Shown here in pieces: positions 1 to 7,053 of a DNA stretch of 27,066 nucleotides. The notes below the pieces were generated by a model that did not search any database, was not told where the DNA came from, and saw only the letters and a list, made by a program, of their open reading frames with translations. Every line of letters starts with the position of its first letter. The first letter of the stretch is position 1. The translations under genes were made by a program, and so were the position numbers. The DNA comes from Clostridium sp. CAG:245 (GTDB taxonomy: Bacteria > Bacillota > Clostridia > TANB77 > CAG-508). The DNA is taken from positions 6,287-33,352 of the forward strand of contig FR880011.1 of assembly GCA_000435175.1 (NCBI GenBank), written 5' to 3'.

Positions 1-55
1 AAAAATAATAAAATAGAAAATAAATTAATTTAAATAATAAAAAAGGAAGATAAAT

Positions 56-883
56 ATGTTTGGAAAATTATATTTAATTGCAACACCAATTGGAAATTTA
101 GGAGATATTACATATAGAGCTGTTGAAATATTAAAAAAAGTAGACATAATTGCTGCTGAAGACACAAGACACTCATTAAAATTATTAAATTATTTAGATA
201 TATCAAAACCGATGATTAGTTATCACAGACATAATGAAGATACTAAAACTGAAACATTAATAAATTTATTGAAAGATGGTAAAAATATAGGATTAATAAC
301 AGATGCGGGAACTCCAGGAATATCTGATCCTGGTGAAGAAGTAGTAAAGCAAGCAATAAAAGAAAAAATAGAAATAATACCGATTCCTGGTGCATGTGCT
401 CTAATAAATGCATTAATTGCATCTGGACTAAATACAAAAGAGTTTGCTTTTTATGGATTTTTGCCATTAGATAAAAAACTTAGAAATGAAAAAATGGAAG
501 ACATACAAAAACAAAATAAAACAATAATTTTTTATGAAGCTCCACATAGATTAGAAAAAACACTTGCAGAATTATTAGATAGATTTGGAAATATTGAAAT
601 TGTGATTGCAAAAGAACTTACTAAAATACATGAGAGTTTTATTAGAGGAAGAATAGAAGATATTTTGCCAACCTTAAAAGATGTAAAAGGGGAATATATA
701 ATTCTATTTGAGATGCATAGCAAAACAGAAAAACAAATTGAAGTAGAAACATTAAATCAAATGACATTGGAAGAACAGTATAAATATTATGAAAACCAAG
801 GAATGAATAAAAAAGATATAATAAAAAGAATTGCGAAAAATAATAAAGTGCCAAAAGATGAAATATACAAAAAATTTATATAA
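56..883 (+). CDS. rsmI: 16S rRNA (cytidine(1402)-2'-O)-methyltransferase
   Basis: A 275-aa protein of the usual RsmI length. It opens with the tetrapyrrole-methylase-like signature LYLIATPIGNLGDITYRA (residues 5-22), followed by AAEDTRH and later ITDAGTPGISDPGE, the SAM-binding loops of the family. RsmI uses SAM to 2'-O-methylate C1402 in the decoding centre of 16S rRNA in the cytoplasm. The ATG at 56 sits behind AAGGAAG with good spacing, so the start is secure. Its own promoter probably lies outside the window; the gene ends in a terminator shared with the convergent abrB. Family assignment is from recognised motifs; nothing looks odd. Confidence 0.96.
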   Translation: MFGKLYLIATPIGNLGDITYRAVEILKKVDIIAAEDTRHSLKLLNYLDISKPMISYHRHNEDTKTETLINLLKDGKNIGLITDAGTPGISDPGEEVVKQAIKEKIEIIPIPGACALINALIASGLNTKEFAFYGFLPLDKKLRNEKMEDIQKQNKTIIFYEAPHRLEKTLAELLDRFGNIEIVIAKELTKIHESFIRGRIEDILPTLKDVKGEYIILFEMHSKTEKQIEVETLNQMTLEEQYKYYENQGMNKKDIIKRIAKNNKVPKDEIYKKFI

Positions 884-917
884 AAAAGACGGGGCCAATA
901 AACCTCGTATTTTTTAT
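882..917. terminator. Bidirectional terminator between rsmI and abrB
   Basis: ACGGGG (889-894) pairs with CCTCGT (903-908, one G-T wobble) around an 8-nt loop. The left arm is preceded by a run of A and the right arm followed by ATTTTTTATTT, so the hairpin can stop transcription from both convergent genes. Confidence 0.8.
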
Positions 918-927
918 TTATTATTTA

Positions 928-1188
928 TTATTTTTTTAAATTATCAGAAATATTTGATATATTTTGAGCACATTTTTCACAAACTAATTTTCCTTTGTAA
1001 TCTACTACATTTTTAGTTCCTCCACAGAAAACGCAAGTCTCTTCGTATTTTTTTAATATTATAGAAGAACCTTCTACGTATATTTCTATAGGATCTTTCT
1101 CAGCAATTTTTAGCTTGTTACGTAGTTCTATAGGAATAACGATTCTTCCTAATTCATCTACACGTCTAACAATTCCAGTTGACTTCAT
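928..1188 (-). CDS. abrB: AbrB-type transition-state regulator with C-terminal zinc ribbon
   Basis: An 86-aa protein starting MKSTGIVRRVDELGRIVIPI, almost the textbook N-terminus of B. subtilis AbrB (swapped-hairpin DNA-binding fold). The start at 1188 is chosen because an AGGAGGT lies just upstream (about 1198-1204); an upstream in-frame ATG at 1245 would add 19 unsupported residues. The C-terminal part carries two CxxC pairs (Cys52/55 and Cys70/73) that probably bind zinc; I recall this ribbon from clostridial AbrB proteins, while the Bacillus protein lacks it. AbrB represses post-exponential and sporulation genes during growth. A Spo0A-box-like site in the leader (1214-1220) suggests it is switched off by Spo0A, as in Bacillus (inference). 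Confidence 0.93.
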   Translation of the reverse strand: MKSTGIVRRVDELGRIVIPIELRNKLKIAEKDPIEIYVEGSSIILKKYEETCVFCGGTKNVVDYKGKLVCEKCAQNISNISDNLKK

Positions 1189-1213
1189 GTCTATAATACC
1201 TCCTACAACAAAA

Positions 1214-1220
1214 TTCGACA
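1214..1220 (-). promoter_or_regulatory. Spo0A box (0A box) in the abrB leader
   Basis: On the minus strand these bases read TGTCGAA, an exact match to the Spo0A box. The site lies about +8 to +14 from the start predicted from the -10 element, that is, downstream of the abrB promoter, the arrangement known for Spo0A repression of abrB in B. subtilis. The match and position are seen; binding is inferred. Confidence 0.6.
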
Positions 1221-1233
1221 TCAATCTACAATA

Positions 1234-1262
1234 ATGATAACACATTCATTTGTAAAAAACAA
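1234..1262 (-). promoter_or_regulatory. Sigma-A promoter of abrB
   Basis: On the minus strand TTGTTT (1262-1257) and TATCAT (1239-1234) are separated by 17 bp, and the -10 is preceded by TGT, an extended TGn element. Predicted transcription start near 1227. Confidence 0.55.
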
Positions 1263-1350
1263 GTAAAATTTGGAAATTTCATGAAATAGTTTCAAAAATA
1301 AAGTAGAAATTGAAAAAATTTACTGTAAAATTTAGTAATTGTAATAAAAG

Positions 1351-1378
1351 TTTACTGATGAATAAAAAACAATATAAT
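1351..1378 (+). promoter_or_regulatory. Possible promoter of spmA
   Basis: TTTACT (1351-1356) and TATAAT (1373-1378) are 16 bp apart, upstream of spmA. It looks like a vegetative sigma-A site; I did not find a convincing sporulation-sigma (sigma-E) site, which is what drives spmA in Bacillus. Confidence 0.4.
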
Positions 1379-1425
1379 GAATATTAAAGACTGGTTTGAA
1401 TAAAATTAAATAGATGGAGGTACAT

Positions 1426-2001
1426 ATGCTAAATAAAATATGGCCATTTTTTATAATTATTTCGTTTATATTTGCTTTATTAACTGGAAATATAAATAAT
1501 TTTAATAATTCGATTTTTAATTCATGCACTCAAGCAGTGGATCTTATAATAAAATTATTTGGTACCATGTGTTTATGGAATGGATTGATGAAAATTGTAC
1601 AAAAATCTTCATTAATTAATAAGCTTAGTAATATGATTAGCCCACTAATGAAATTTTTATTTCCAAAAATGAATAAAGAAGATAAGGAATATAAAGAAAT
1701 TACAATAAATATAATTGCAAATCTTCTTGGAATCGGTAATGCGGCAACACCACTAGGCTTGCAAGCAATGAAAACTATGCAGGAAAAAAATCCTAATAAA
1801 GATACTATAACTGACTCAATGGCTATGTTCATAGTTTTAAATACGGCTTCTTTACAATTAATACCAACAACCGTTATTGCCGTAAGAGCATCAATGGGGT
1901 CGACAAATGCTGCTCAAATAATTCTACCAGTATGGATCGTTACACTGGTGGCAGATACGGCAGGAATAATTGCAAGTAAGCTTCTGATGAAAAAATTTTA
2001 A
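1426..2001 (+). CDS. spmA: Spore maturation protein A
   Basis: A 191-aa, strongly hydrophobic membrane protein. The motif NIIANLLGIGNAATPLGLQA and the following NTASLQLIPTTVIAVRAS are hallmarks of SpmA (nucleoside-recognition/Gate domain family). In B. subtilis SpmA acts with SpmB in the developing spore and is needed for full core dehydration and heat resistance. The start at 1426 is chosen because GGAGG at 1416-1420 fits it; the upstream in-frame ATG at 1414 lies inside that ribosome binding site. It is followed, after an unusually long 156-bp gap, by spmB. Confidence 0.93.
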   Translation: MLNKIWPFFIIISFIFALLTGNINNFNNSIFNSCTQAVDLIIKLFGTMCLWNGLMKIVQKSSLINKLSNMISPLMKFLFPKMNKEDKEYKEITINIIANLLGIGNAATPLGLQAMKTMQEKNPNKDTITDSMAMFIVLNTASLQLIPTTVIAVRASMGSTNAAQIILPVWIVTLVADTAGIIASKLLMKKF

Positions 2002-2157
2002 ATGGTTGAAAAATAATTACAGCTTTTGCTACGTCAAACTTCATTTAAAACGCGGTTACATACAGAAAGTATGCGCCCTTGCATTTAAAATTTGTTTCTC
2101 TTGCCAAAATTTAATTCTTTCGCAACCTAATTTATGTAAAGGAAATGTGATTTTAGT
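2002..2157 (+). repeat. Hairpin-containing spacer between spmA and spmB
   Basis: This 156-bp stretch has no ORF. It holds a compact hairpin, CATAC-AGAAA-GTATG (2060-2074), flanked by GCG/CGC. The hairpin is bracketed by two direct copies of CATTTAAAA (2042-2050 and 2092-2100). It is less AT-rich than other spacers in the window. It could be a small intergenic repeat element or a structured RNA that alters spmB expression. I cannot tell which from one copy. Confidence 0.4.
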
Positions 2158-2685
2158 ATGAAAATAGTTAATTATATATCAACAATTGCTGTTCCAGTTG
2201 TAATAATTATAATAGTTATTTATGGAATTGCAGATAAGAAAAAAGTATATGACATTTTTGTTGAAGGTGCTACAGAAGGAATGAGCATAGTTATTAAAAT
2301 TTTTCCTACATTATTAGGAATATTTTTAGCTGTAGGAGTACTTAGGAGTTCAGGATTATTAGAAATAATTACAAGAGCAGTATCTGTTTTTACAAACAAA
2401 GTTGGATTTCCGAGTGAAGTAATGCCACTTGCAATGTTAAGACCAATATCTGGAAGTGCATCACTTGCTGTTGCAACAGACATAATGAAAACATATGGTG
2501 TTGACAGTAAAATTGGTTTAATTACATCTACAATAATGGGTTCAACAGAAACTACATTTTACACAATAGCAATATATACAGGAAGTATTGGAGTGAAGAA
2601 GATAAGGTTCGTATTAGTTGCAGCATTAATTGCAGATTTCGTAGGAATGTTAACATCTGCAATAGTTTGGAATATTATACTCTAA
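2158..2685 (+). CDS. spmB: Spore maturation protein B
   Basis: A 175-aa membrane protein, the usual SpmB length. The N-terminal segment (residues 7-25) is a clear membrane helix, and the middle holds MPLAMLRPISGSASLA and GLITSTIMGSTETTFYT, the characteristic SpmB motifs. It works with SpmA in spore core dehydration. The ribosome binding site is weak: AAAGGA lies about 14 bases before the ATG, longer than usual, which may lower translation relative to spmA. In most genomes spmA and spmB abut or overlap; here 156 bp separate them. Assignment is sure; the unusual spacing is seen directly. Confidence 0.93.
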   Translation: MKIVNYISTIAVPVVIIIIVIYGIADKKKVYDIFVEGATEGMSIVIKIFPTLLGIFLAVGVLRSSGLLEIITRAVSVFTNKVGFPSEVMPLAMLRPISGSASLAVATDIMKTYGVDSKIGLITSTIMGSTETTFYTIAIYTGSIGVKKIRFVLVAALIADFVGMLTSAIVWNIIL

Positions 2686-2699
2686 AAAATGACCTAAAA

Positions 2700-2820
2700 T
2701 TAAGGAGAAATTTTGCAATTTTTAAAAATCAAACTGGAGCTCGCCTTGAGGGGGACGAATGGAGCCCCGACCAAGAGCGTAATGTTTAGATTTTTATAAA
2801 ATTACCAAATTTCTCTTTAA
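2700..2820. repeat. 121-bp near-perfect inverted repeat with GC-rich core
   Basis: The left arm (2700-2734) and right arm (2784-2820) are complementary over about 35 bp with a few mismatches and two single-base bulges, including GAGAAATTT against AAATTTCTC and TAAAAATC against GATTTTTA. Inside, the pairing continues through GCTC/GAGC, CTTG/CAAG and GGGG/CCCC, so almost the whole element can fold into one long stem-loop. Both ends are TTAA. It lies between convergent spmB and rlmH and may act as a bidirectional terminator, but it is far longer and more GC-rich in its centre than the other terminators here. A MITE-like element is the alternative. Confidence 0.65.
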
Positions 2821-2823
2821 GCG

Positions 2824-3303
2824 TTATTTATGATATGTCTCATTATTTGCAATTTTGAATGCTCTATAAATTTGTTCTAATAAAAATATTCGTATTAATT
2901 GATGCGGAAATGTCATTTTTGAAAAACATAGTTTTTCATTGCAATAATTTAAAACTTGCTTCGAAAGGCCAAGACTTCCACCAATAATAAATGTAATTGA
3001 ACTATTACTAATCGATAAGTTTTCTATTTTTTGAGAAAGAGCAACAGAGTCGAGTTCTTTTCCCGTTAAATCTAATGCAATTACATAAGAATCTTTTTTT
3101 ATATGAGAAATTATATTTTGCCCTTCTTTTTCTTTTATTTCCTGTTCTATTTTTTCACTAGCCTTTTCTGAAATTTTCTCATCTTGAAGTTCAGTAATGG
3201 TTAAATTGCAAAACCTAGATAATCTTTTAGAATATTCCAAAATTGCATCTCTAAAAAAACTTTCCTTAATTTTTCCGACACAAATAACATTAATATGTAA
3301 CAT
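2824..3303 (-). CDS. rlmH: 23S rRNA (pseudouridine(1915)-N3)-methyltransferase
   Basis: A 159-aa SPOUT-family protein of standard length. It shows INVICVGKIKE at the start, FIIGGSLGLS in the SAM-binding knot and the highly conserved C-terminus SKMTFPHQLIRIFLLEQIYR ending in YHK. RlmH methylates pseudouridine 1915 in helix 69 of 23S rRNA on the assembled ribosome. No strong ribosome binding site is visible before the ATG at 3303. It is the last gene of a minus-strand run after murA and the WalJ-like gene, 43 bp behind the latter, and is probably translated from the same mRNA. The 121-bp inverted repeat lies directly downstream. Confidence 0.96.
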   Translation of the reverse strand: MLHINVICVGKIKESFFRDAILEYSKRLSRFCNLTITELQDEKISEKASEKIEQEIKEKEGQNIISHIKKDSYVIALDLTGKELDSVALSQKIENLSISNSSITFIIGGSLGLSKQVLNYCNEKLCFSKMTFPHQLIRIFLLEQIYRAFKIANNETYHK

Positions 3304-3346
3304 AAATTTTTATATAGTCAAGGTAAATCGACTAAATCCTTTCTTT

Positions 3347-4138
3347 TTAAGCAATATCTATAAGTCCACTTGGACCATCTCTTTTAGCAATTCCAACTTT
3401 TATATCATTTTCATCATGATGATTGCTAATAATTTCTTCAACAACAGTTTTGTAAGCAAGTTCTGGAAAGTTATTTTCCTTGCTTAAATGCCCAAGCATT
3501 ACAGAACTTAATCCGGTTTTCATAAGTTTAGAAACCAAATCACCAGAATTATAGTTAGATAAATGCCCATCTGGACCGGCAATTCTTTGCTTTAATTGAT
3601 ATGGATATTTTGAATATTTCAAAATATCTGGGTCATAATTAGATTCCAATAATACAAAAGAACTCTTTGATAACTTATCAAAAATCTCTGGTGTAACATG
3701 ACCTAAATCTGTTGCAATGCTGATTTTATTTTTTTTATGTAATATATTAAAACCACATGGGTCAGCGGCATCATGAGGAATGCTAAAAGGCTGAAATGTT
3801 AAATCCTTTATTTCAAATTCTTTGTTAACACTAAACTTTTTTTGGTTTTCTTCTAAAATTTTTGCTTGCTGTTCTGGCATGGCATTCCAAGTATTTTCGT
3901 TTGCATAAACCGGAATATTATATTTTTTAGAAAGAGTTCCTAAACTCTTAACATGGTCAATATGCTCATGAGTAACAAGTATTGCATCAATATCAGTCAC
4001 TTCAATGCCAATAAGAGAAAGTGCAGAAACAATTTTCTTAGCACTTTCTCCAGCGTCAACTAATATTTTTGAATTTTCAGTTTCTACAAATAAACTATTA
4101 CCAGTACTTCCACTAAATAAACTACAAAATTTAAACAT
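3347..4138 (-). CDS. WalJ/YycJ-like metallo-beta-lactamase-fold hydrolase
   Basis: A 263-aa protein that starts FKFCSLFSGSTGNSLFVE and has the metal-binding motif THEHIDH (His57, His59, Asp61, His62). Further metal ligands are likely at IATDLGH and LGHLS. This is the pattern of the YycJ/WalJ branch of the metallo-beta-lactamase fold, which in Bacillus and streptococci lies in the walRK operon and is thought to act as a DNA exonuclease-like enzyme tied to cell division. Here it sits outside any wal operon, 8 bp after murA, with AGGAA before its ATG. Family is sure; the exact substrate is not known from sequence. Confidence 0.88.
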   Translation of the reverse strand: MFKFCSLFSGSTGNSLFVETENSKILVDAGESAKKIVSALSLIGIEVTDIDAILVTHEHIDHVKSLGTLSKKYNIPVYANENTWNAMPEQQAKILEENQKKFSVNKEFEIKDLTFQPFSIPHDAADPCGFNILHKKNKISIATDLGHVTPEIFDKLSKSSFVLLESNYDPDILKYSKYPYQLKQRIAGPDGHLSNYNSGDLVSKLMKTGLSSVMLGHLSKENNFPELAYKTVVEEIISNHHDENDIKVGIAKRDGPSGLIDIA

Positions 4139-4146
4139 ATTAATTC

Positions 4147-5409
4147 CTATTCTTCATTAACTCTTGTAATATTTGCTCCGAGTTTTCTAAATTTTTCTTC
4201 TATACATTCATAGCCTCTATCAATATGATCAAGGTTATATAAATCTGTTTCGCCGTTTGCAATTATTCCAGCAATTATCAAGGCTGCTCCTGCTCTTAAA
4301 TCTGATGCATAAACTGGTGCACCAGATAAGAAATCGACTCCTTCAAAAACAGCGCTTTTCCCTTGTGCTGTAATGTTTGCTCCCATTTTATTTAATTCAG
4401 CTGTATATTGAAAACGAGATTCCCAAATGCTTTCATTAATAATACTTGTACCATCTGCAACAGATAACACAACACCCATTTGAGGTTGTAAATCAGTTGG
4501 AAAACCTGGATATGGTAATGTTTTTATCGTAGCCTTAGAAGGACGTGTATCACACCAAACATGAATTGAATCATCACCTTCTTCAACGTTTCCACCTATT
4601 TCAAGTATTTTGGCAGTTAAACATTCTAAGTGCTTAGGAATACAATTATGAATAACAACATCACCTTTTGATGCGATTGCTGCAAGCATAAATGTTCCTG
4701 CTTCAATCTGATCTGGAACTATTGAATATGTTGCATTTCCATGTAATTTTTTTACACCAGTAACCTTAATAACGTCAGTTCCTGCACCGTGAATATCTGC
4801 CCCCATAGTATTTAGAAAGTTTGCAACATCAACAACATGAGGTTCTTTTGCTGCATTATCAATTGTTGTAATTCCCTCTGCAAGCACTGCTGCAAGCATA
4901 ACATTAATAGTTGCTCCAACAGAAACTGTATCCATGTAAATTGATGTACCCACTAATCTATCTGCTTCTGCAATAATCTTACCTTGAGCAACTGTTGTAT
5001 TTGCTCCAAGTGCCTCAAAACCTTTAATATGTTGGTCAATTGGACGGGCACCCAATTTACATCCGCCAGGAAGTCCAACTTCAGCTTTGCCACAACGGCT
5101 AAGAAGTGACCCTATTAGATAATAAGAAGCTCTGAACTTGCTTGTAATATCTAAAGGAGCCCTAGTTGAAGTTATTTTTCTTGTATCTATTTTTAATGAA
5201 TTTTCTGTAAGCCATGTGATTTTTGCACCTAATTTCTCTAATATTGTGCATGAAAGCTTTACATCACTTATATTTGGTACATTTTCTAATGTACATTCTC
5301 CATCTATTAATAAAGTTGCAGGAATTATTGCAACTGCTGCATTTTTTGCTCCGCTTATATTTACATCGCCTTTAAGCCTTGTTGGTCCATTTATTACTAA
5401 TTTCTCCAA
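4147..5409 (-). CDS. murA: UDP-N-acetylglucosamine 1-carboxyvinyltransferase
   Basis: A 420-aa enolpyruvyl transferase of the expected length that catalyses the first committed step of peptidoglycan synthesis: transfer of enolpyruvate from PEP to UDP-GlcNAc. Visible are Lys22 in SGAKNAA, the catalytic-loop cysteine Cys117 in LPGGCKLGARPID (the fosfomycin target), and FPTDLQPQ and YECIEEKFRKLGA near the end. The start codon is TTG at 5409, supported by AAAGGGGA seven bases upstream and by the family N-terminus MEKLVINGPTRLKGDV. It leads the minus-strand run murA, walJ-like, rlmH. The Cys in the loop predicts fosfomycin sensitivity at the enzyme level. Confidence 0.96.
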   Translation of the reverse strand: MEKLVINGPTRLKGDVNISGAKNAAVAIIPATLLIDGECTLENVPNISDVKLSCTILEKLGAKITWLTENSLKIDTRKITSTRAPLDITSKFRASYYLIGSLLSRCGKAEVGLPGGCKLGARPIDQHIKGFEALGANTTVAQGKIIAEADRLVGTSIYMDTVSVGATINVMLAAVLAEGITTIDNAAKEPHVVDVANFLNTMGADIHGAGTDVIKVTGVKKLHGNATYSIVPDQIEAGTFMLAAIASKGDVVIHNCIPKHLECLTAKILEIGGNVEEGDDSIHVWCDTRPSKATIKTLPYPGFPTDLQPQMGVVLSVADGTSIINESIWESRFQYTAELNKMGANITAQGKSAVFEGVDFLSGAPVYASDLRAGAALIIAGIIANGETDLYNLDHIDRGYECIEEKFRKLGANITRVNEE

Positions 5410-5495
5410 AGTAAAATCCCCTTTCTAATGTGTATAACCTAATAAACTACCTATATATATAACATAAAAAAGAAATATTTACAATAAAAATGTGT

Positions 5496-5525
5496 AAAAA
5501 AGATAAGTTAGCTGTTTGCCAACTT
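5496..5525 (-). terminator. Intrinsic terminator of spoIIR
   Basis: On the minus strand AAGTTGGC (5525-5518) pairs with GCTAACTT (5512-5505) across a 5-nt loop, followed by ATCTTTTTT. The spoIIR stop codon lies inside the right arm. Confidence 0.85.
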
Positions 5526-6158
5526 AACTTTGATATTCTCAAATAATTCTACGATTTTAAACTTAAAAGTTAGACTAGAATTATCATTAGAATTTGTTAT
5601 TAAATCATATTCTTCATCAGACATATTATCTTGCAATAAATCTTTTGAATCATCTGGGACAATACCAGAAGATACATCTACAAAGCAAAGAGGAGGAAAC
5701 ATTACACACCACCAATTTTGACCAGAAGCCGTTCCAATTTTTACTCTAAGGGCATCATAAATACCAGAAGGAAGAGAGACGTCTCCATAGTGTTTAGTTG
5801 GAAAATTGTACTGACCAATTTCCACAGTAACAGGGTAATTATAATCATTATCGTAAACAACTTTTTGAGCAATTTCTCTAAAGTTGTCAAGATGCTCAGA
5901 AGCAATATTCATCGCATCTTCCTTTGAAGAGGCATCTGCACAGATAGAATTCATATATTCTAATAAAGCATCTCTAACTTTATACTTTAAATTTTGATCC
6001 TCTACAGAGTCACTATTTGCTATAACGTGAAGTCTAAATATTCCATCTGCAATATCGGAAGAAACGGCATTAACGTATGAAATTGCAGAAAATAATGTAA
6101 AAATAGTGAAAAGTAAAATAAGAATTATAGCTCTAAAAATTTTTTCTTTACAAAACAT
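5508..6158 (-). CDS. spoIIR: Stage II sporulation protein R
   Basis: A 216-aa secreted protein with an N-terminal signal or anchor helix (about residues 8-31) and the SpoIIR signature FRLHVIANSDSVEDQNLKYK, then WWCVMFPPLCFVD. SpoIIR is made in the forespore under sigma-F, crosses into the intermembrane space and triggers SpoIIGA to process pro-sigma-E in the mother cell. The ATG at 6158 follows AGAGGTGATTT. Length and domain are normal. The upstream gap is AT-rich; I could not place a clear sigma-F promoter (GTWTA and a GG-containing -10). Its stop codon is embedded in its terminator. Confidence 0.94.
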   Translation of the reverse strand: MFCKEKIFRAIILILLFTIFTLFSAISYVNAVSSDIADGIFRLHVIANSDSVEDQNLKYKVRDALLEYMNSICADASSKEDAMNIASEHLDNFREIAQKVVYDNDYNYPVTVEIGQYNFPTKHYGDVSLPSGIYDALRVKIGTASGQNWWCVMFPPLCFVDVSSGIVPDDSKDLLQDNMSDEEYDLITNSNDNSSLTFKFKIVELFENIKVKLANS

Positions 6159-6343
6159 AAATAAATCACCTCTAAAAATTTTATACTAAATTATTAATAA
6201 AATTATTTACTAAATTGCTAAAAAATATACAAAATTGGTAAATAAATATTTAAAATAAAATGTAACAATTGTGTAATAAAACTGCAAAAATTCTACAAAA
6301 CAAAAAATGAAAACTCGATAAATAAGGCGAAAAATAAATGCTT

Positions 6344-6350
6344 TGTCGAA
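6344..6350 (+). promoter_or_regulatory. Possible Spo0A box between spoIIR and the 160-aa unknown gene
   Basis: TGTCGAA is an exact 0A-box match. It is centred about 68 bp upstream of the predicted start of the plus-strand gene and about 190 bp upstream of the spoIIR start codon. Only the sequence match is seen; which gene it would control, if any, is open. Confidence 0.4.
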
Positions 6351-6379
6351 TTATGACACACGAAACATTTGTAATAATA

Positions 6380-6408
6380 TTGACACAAATATGCAAAAAT
6401 GTTAAAAT
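6380..6408 (+). promoter_or_regulatory. Sigma-A promoter of the 160-aa unknown gene
   Basis: TTGACA (6380-6385) and TAAAAT (6403-6408) are separated by exactly 17 bp; the predicted start near 6415 leaves a short leader before the ATG at 6443. Confidence 0.75.
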
Positions 6409-6442
6409 TTACCATAGATAGAAAATAAAAGTGGAGGTAAAT

Positions 6443-6925
6443 ATGGCTGATATTAATAAAAATTTAAAGTCAATTTGTAGTTTCTATGCAAGTGAGTGGC
6501 ACCTAGTCACAATGTTACTACCAAACCTAGACCAAAAAATTAATAAAGGAGTTAAAGTTACCACAATTCTAGAAAAGGATTTAACAAAAGAAATGGAAAC
6601 ATTATTAACAAAATTACATTTAGAAGATAAAAAAGAAATAATAAATATTGGGTGGCAAAAAAGTAATTTAGAAGACATAAAGCAAGCAGTACAAAACAAT
6701 GATTGTATTATAATAAATGGAACAAAAGAATTTATAGAAAAAGCAAGAGAAGAAATAGAAAATAATTTATTAGAAAATAAAATTATAGAAATAATAGATT
6801 GTTATGATATTGAAGATTGCAAATATGGAATTAAAGATATATTAGACAAGCATGATAAAATATTAAATACTTCAGGAGAGAAAAATAAAGAAGAATATAT
6901 TACAACAATAAAAGTTGCAAATTAG
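6443..6925 (+). CDS. Unrecognised 160-aa soluble protein
   Basis: I do not recognise this family. The start at 6443 follows GTGGAGG directly; the GTG at 6431 is part of that ribosome binding site. The protein has no signal peptide or membrane helix and is rich in Lys, Glu and Ile. It begins with NKNLKSICSFYASEWHLVTM, then alternates predicted strands and helices (VKVTTILEKD, EIINIGWQ, CIIINGTKEFIEKARE), a Rossmann-like alternation that is only suggestive. It contains several cysteines, including a Cys-Tyr-Asp-Ile-Glu-Asp-Cys pair. It has a strong promoter of its own and lies back-to-back with spoIIR with a 0A-box match between them, so a link to the transition to sporulation is possible but unproven. 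Confidence 0.8.
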   Translation: MADINKNLKSICSFYASEWHLVTMLLPNLDQKINKGVKVTTILEKDLTKEMETLLTKLHLEDKKEIINIGWQKSNLEDIKQAVQNNDCIIINGTKEFIEKAREEIENNLLENKIIEIIDCYDIEDCKYGIKDILDKHDKILNTSGEKNKEEYITTIKVAN

Positions 6926-6984
6926 TTTTTACTTAAAAAATAATGCTGATCTGATGAATTAAAGGTGAAATTTTACTAAAATAA

Positions 6985-7011
6985 TTGACTATTTCCCAAT
7001 ATTAGTATAAT
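6985..7011 (+). promoter_or_regulatory. Probable sigma-A promoter of the uridylyltransferase gene
   Basis: TTGACT (6985-6990) and TATAAT (7006-7011) are 15 bp apart; a one- to two-base shift of the -35 gives 16-17 bp. Leader of about 35 bp to the ATG at 7054. Confidence 0.6.
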
Positions 7012-7053
7012 ATAAGGTTGCAATCAATATTTTGATTCGAAAGGAGAAATAAC

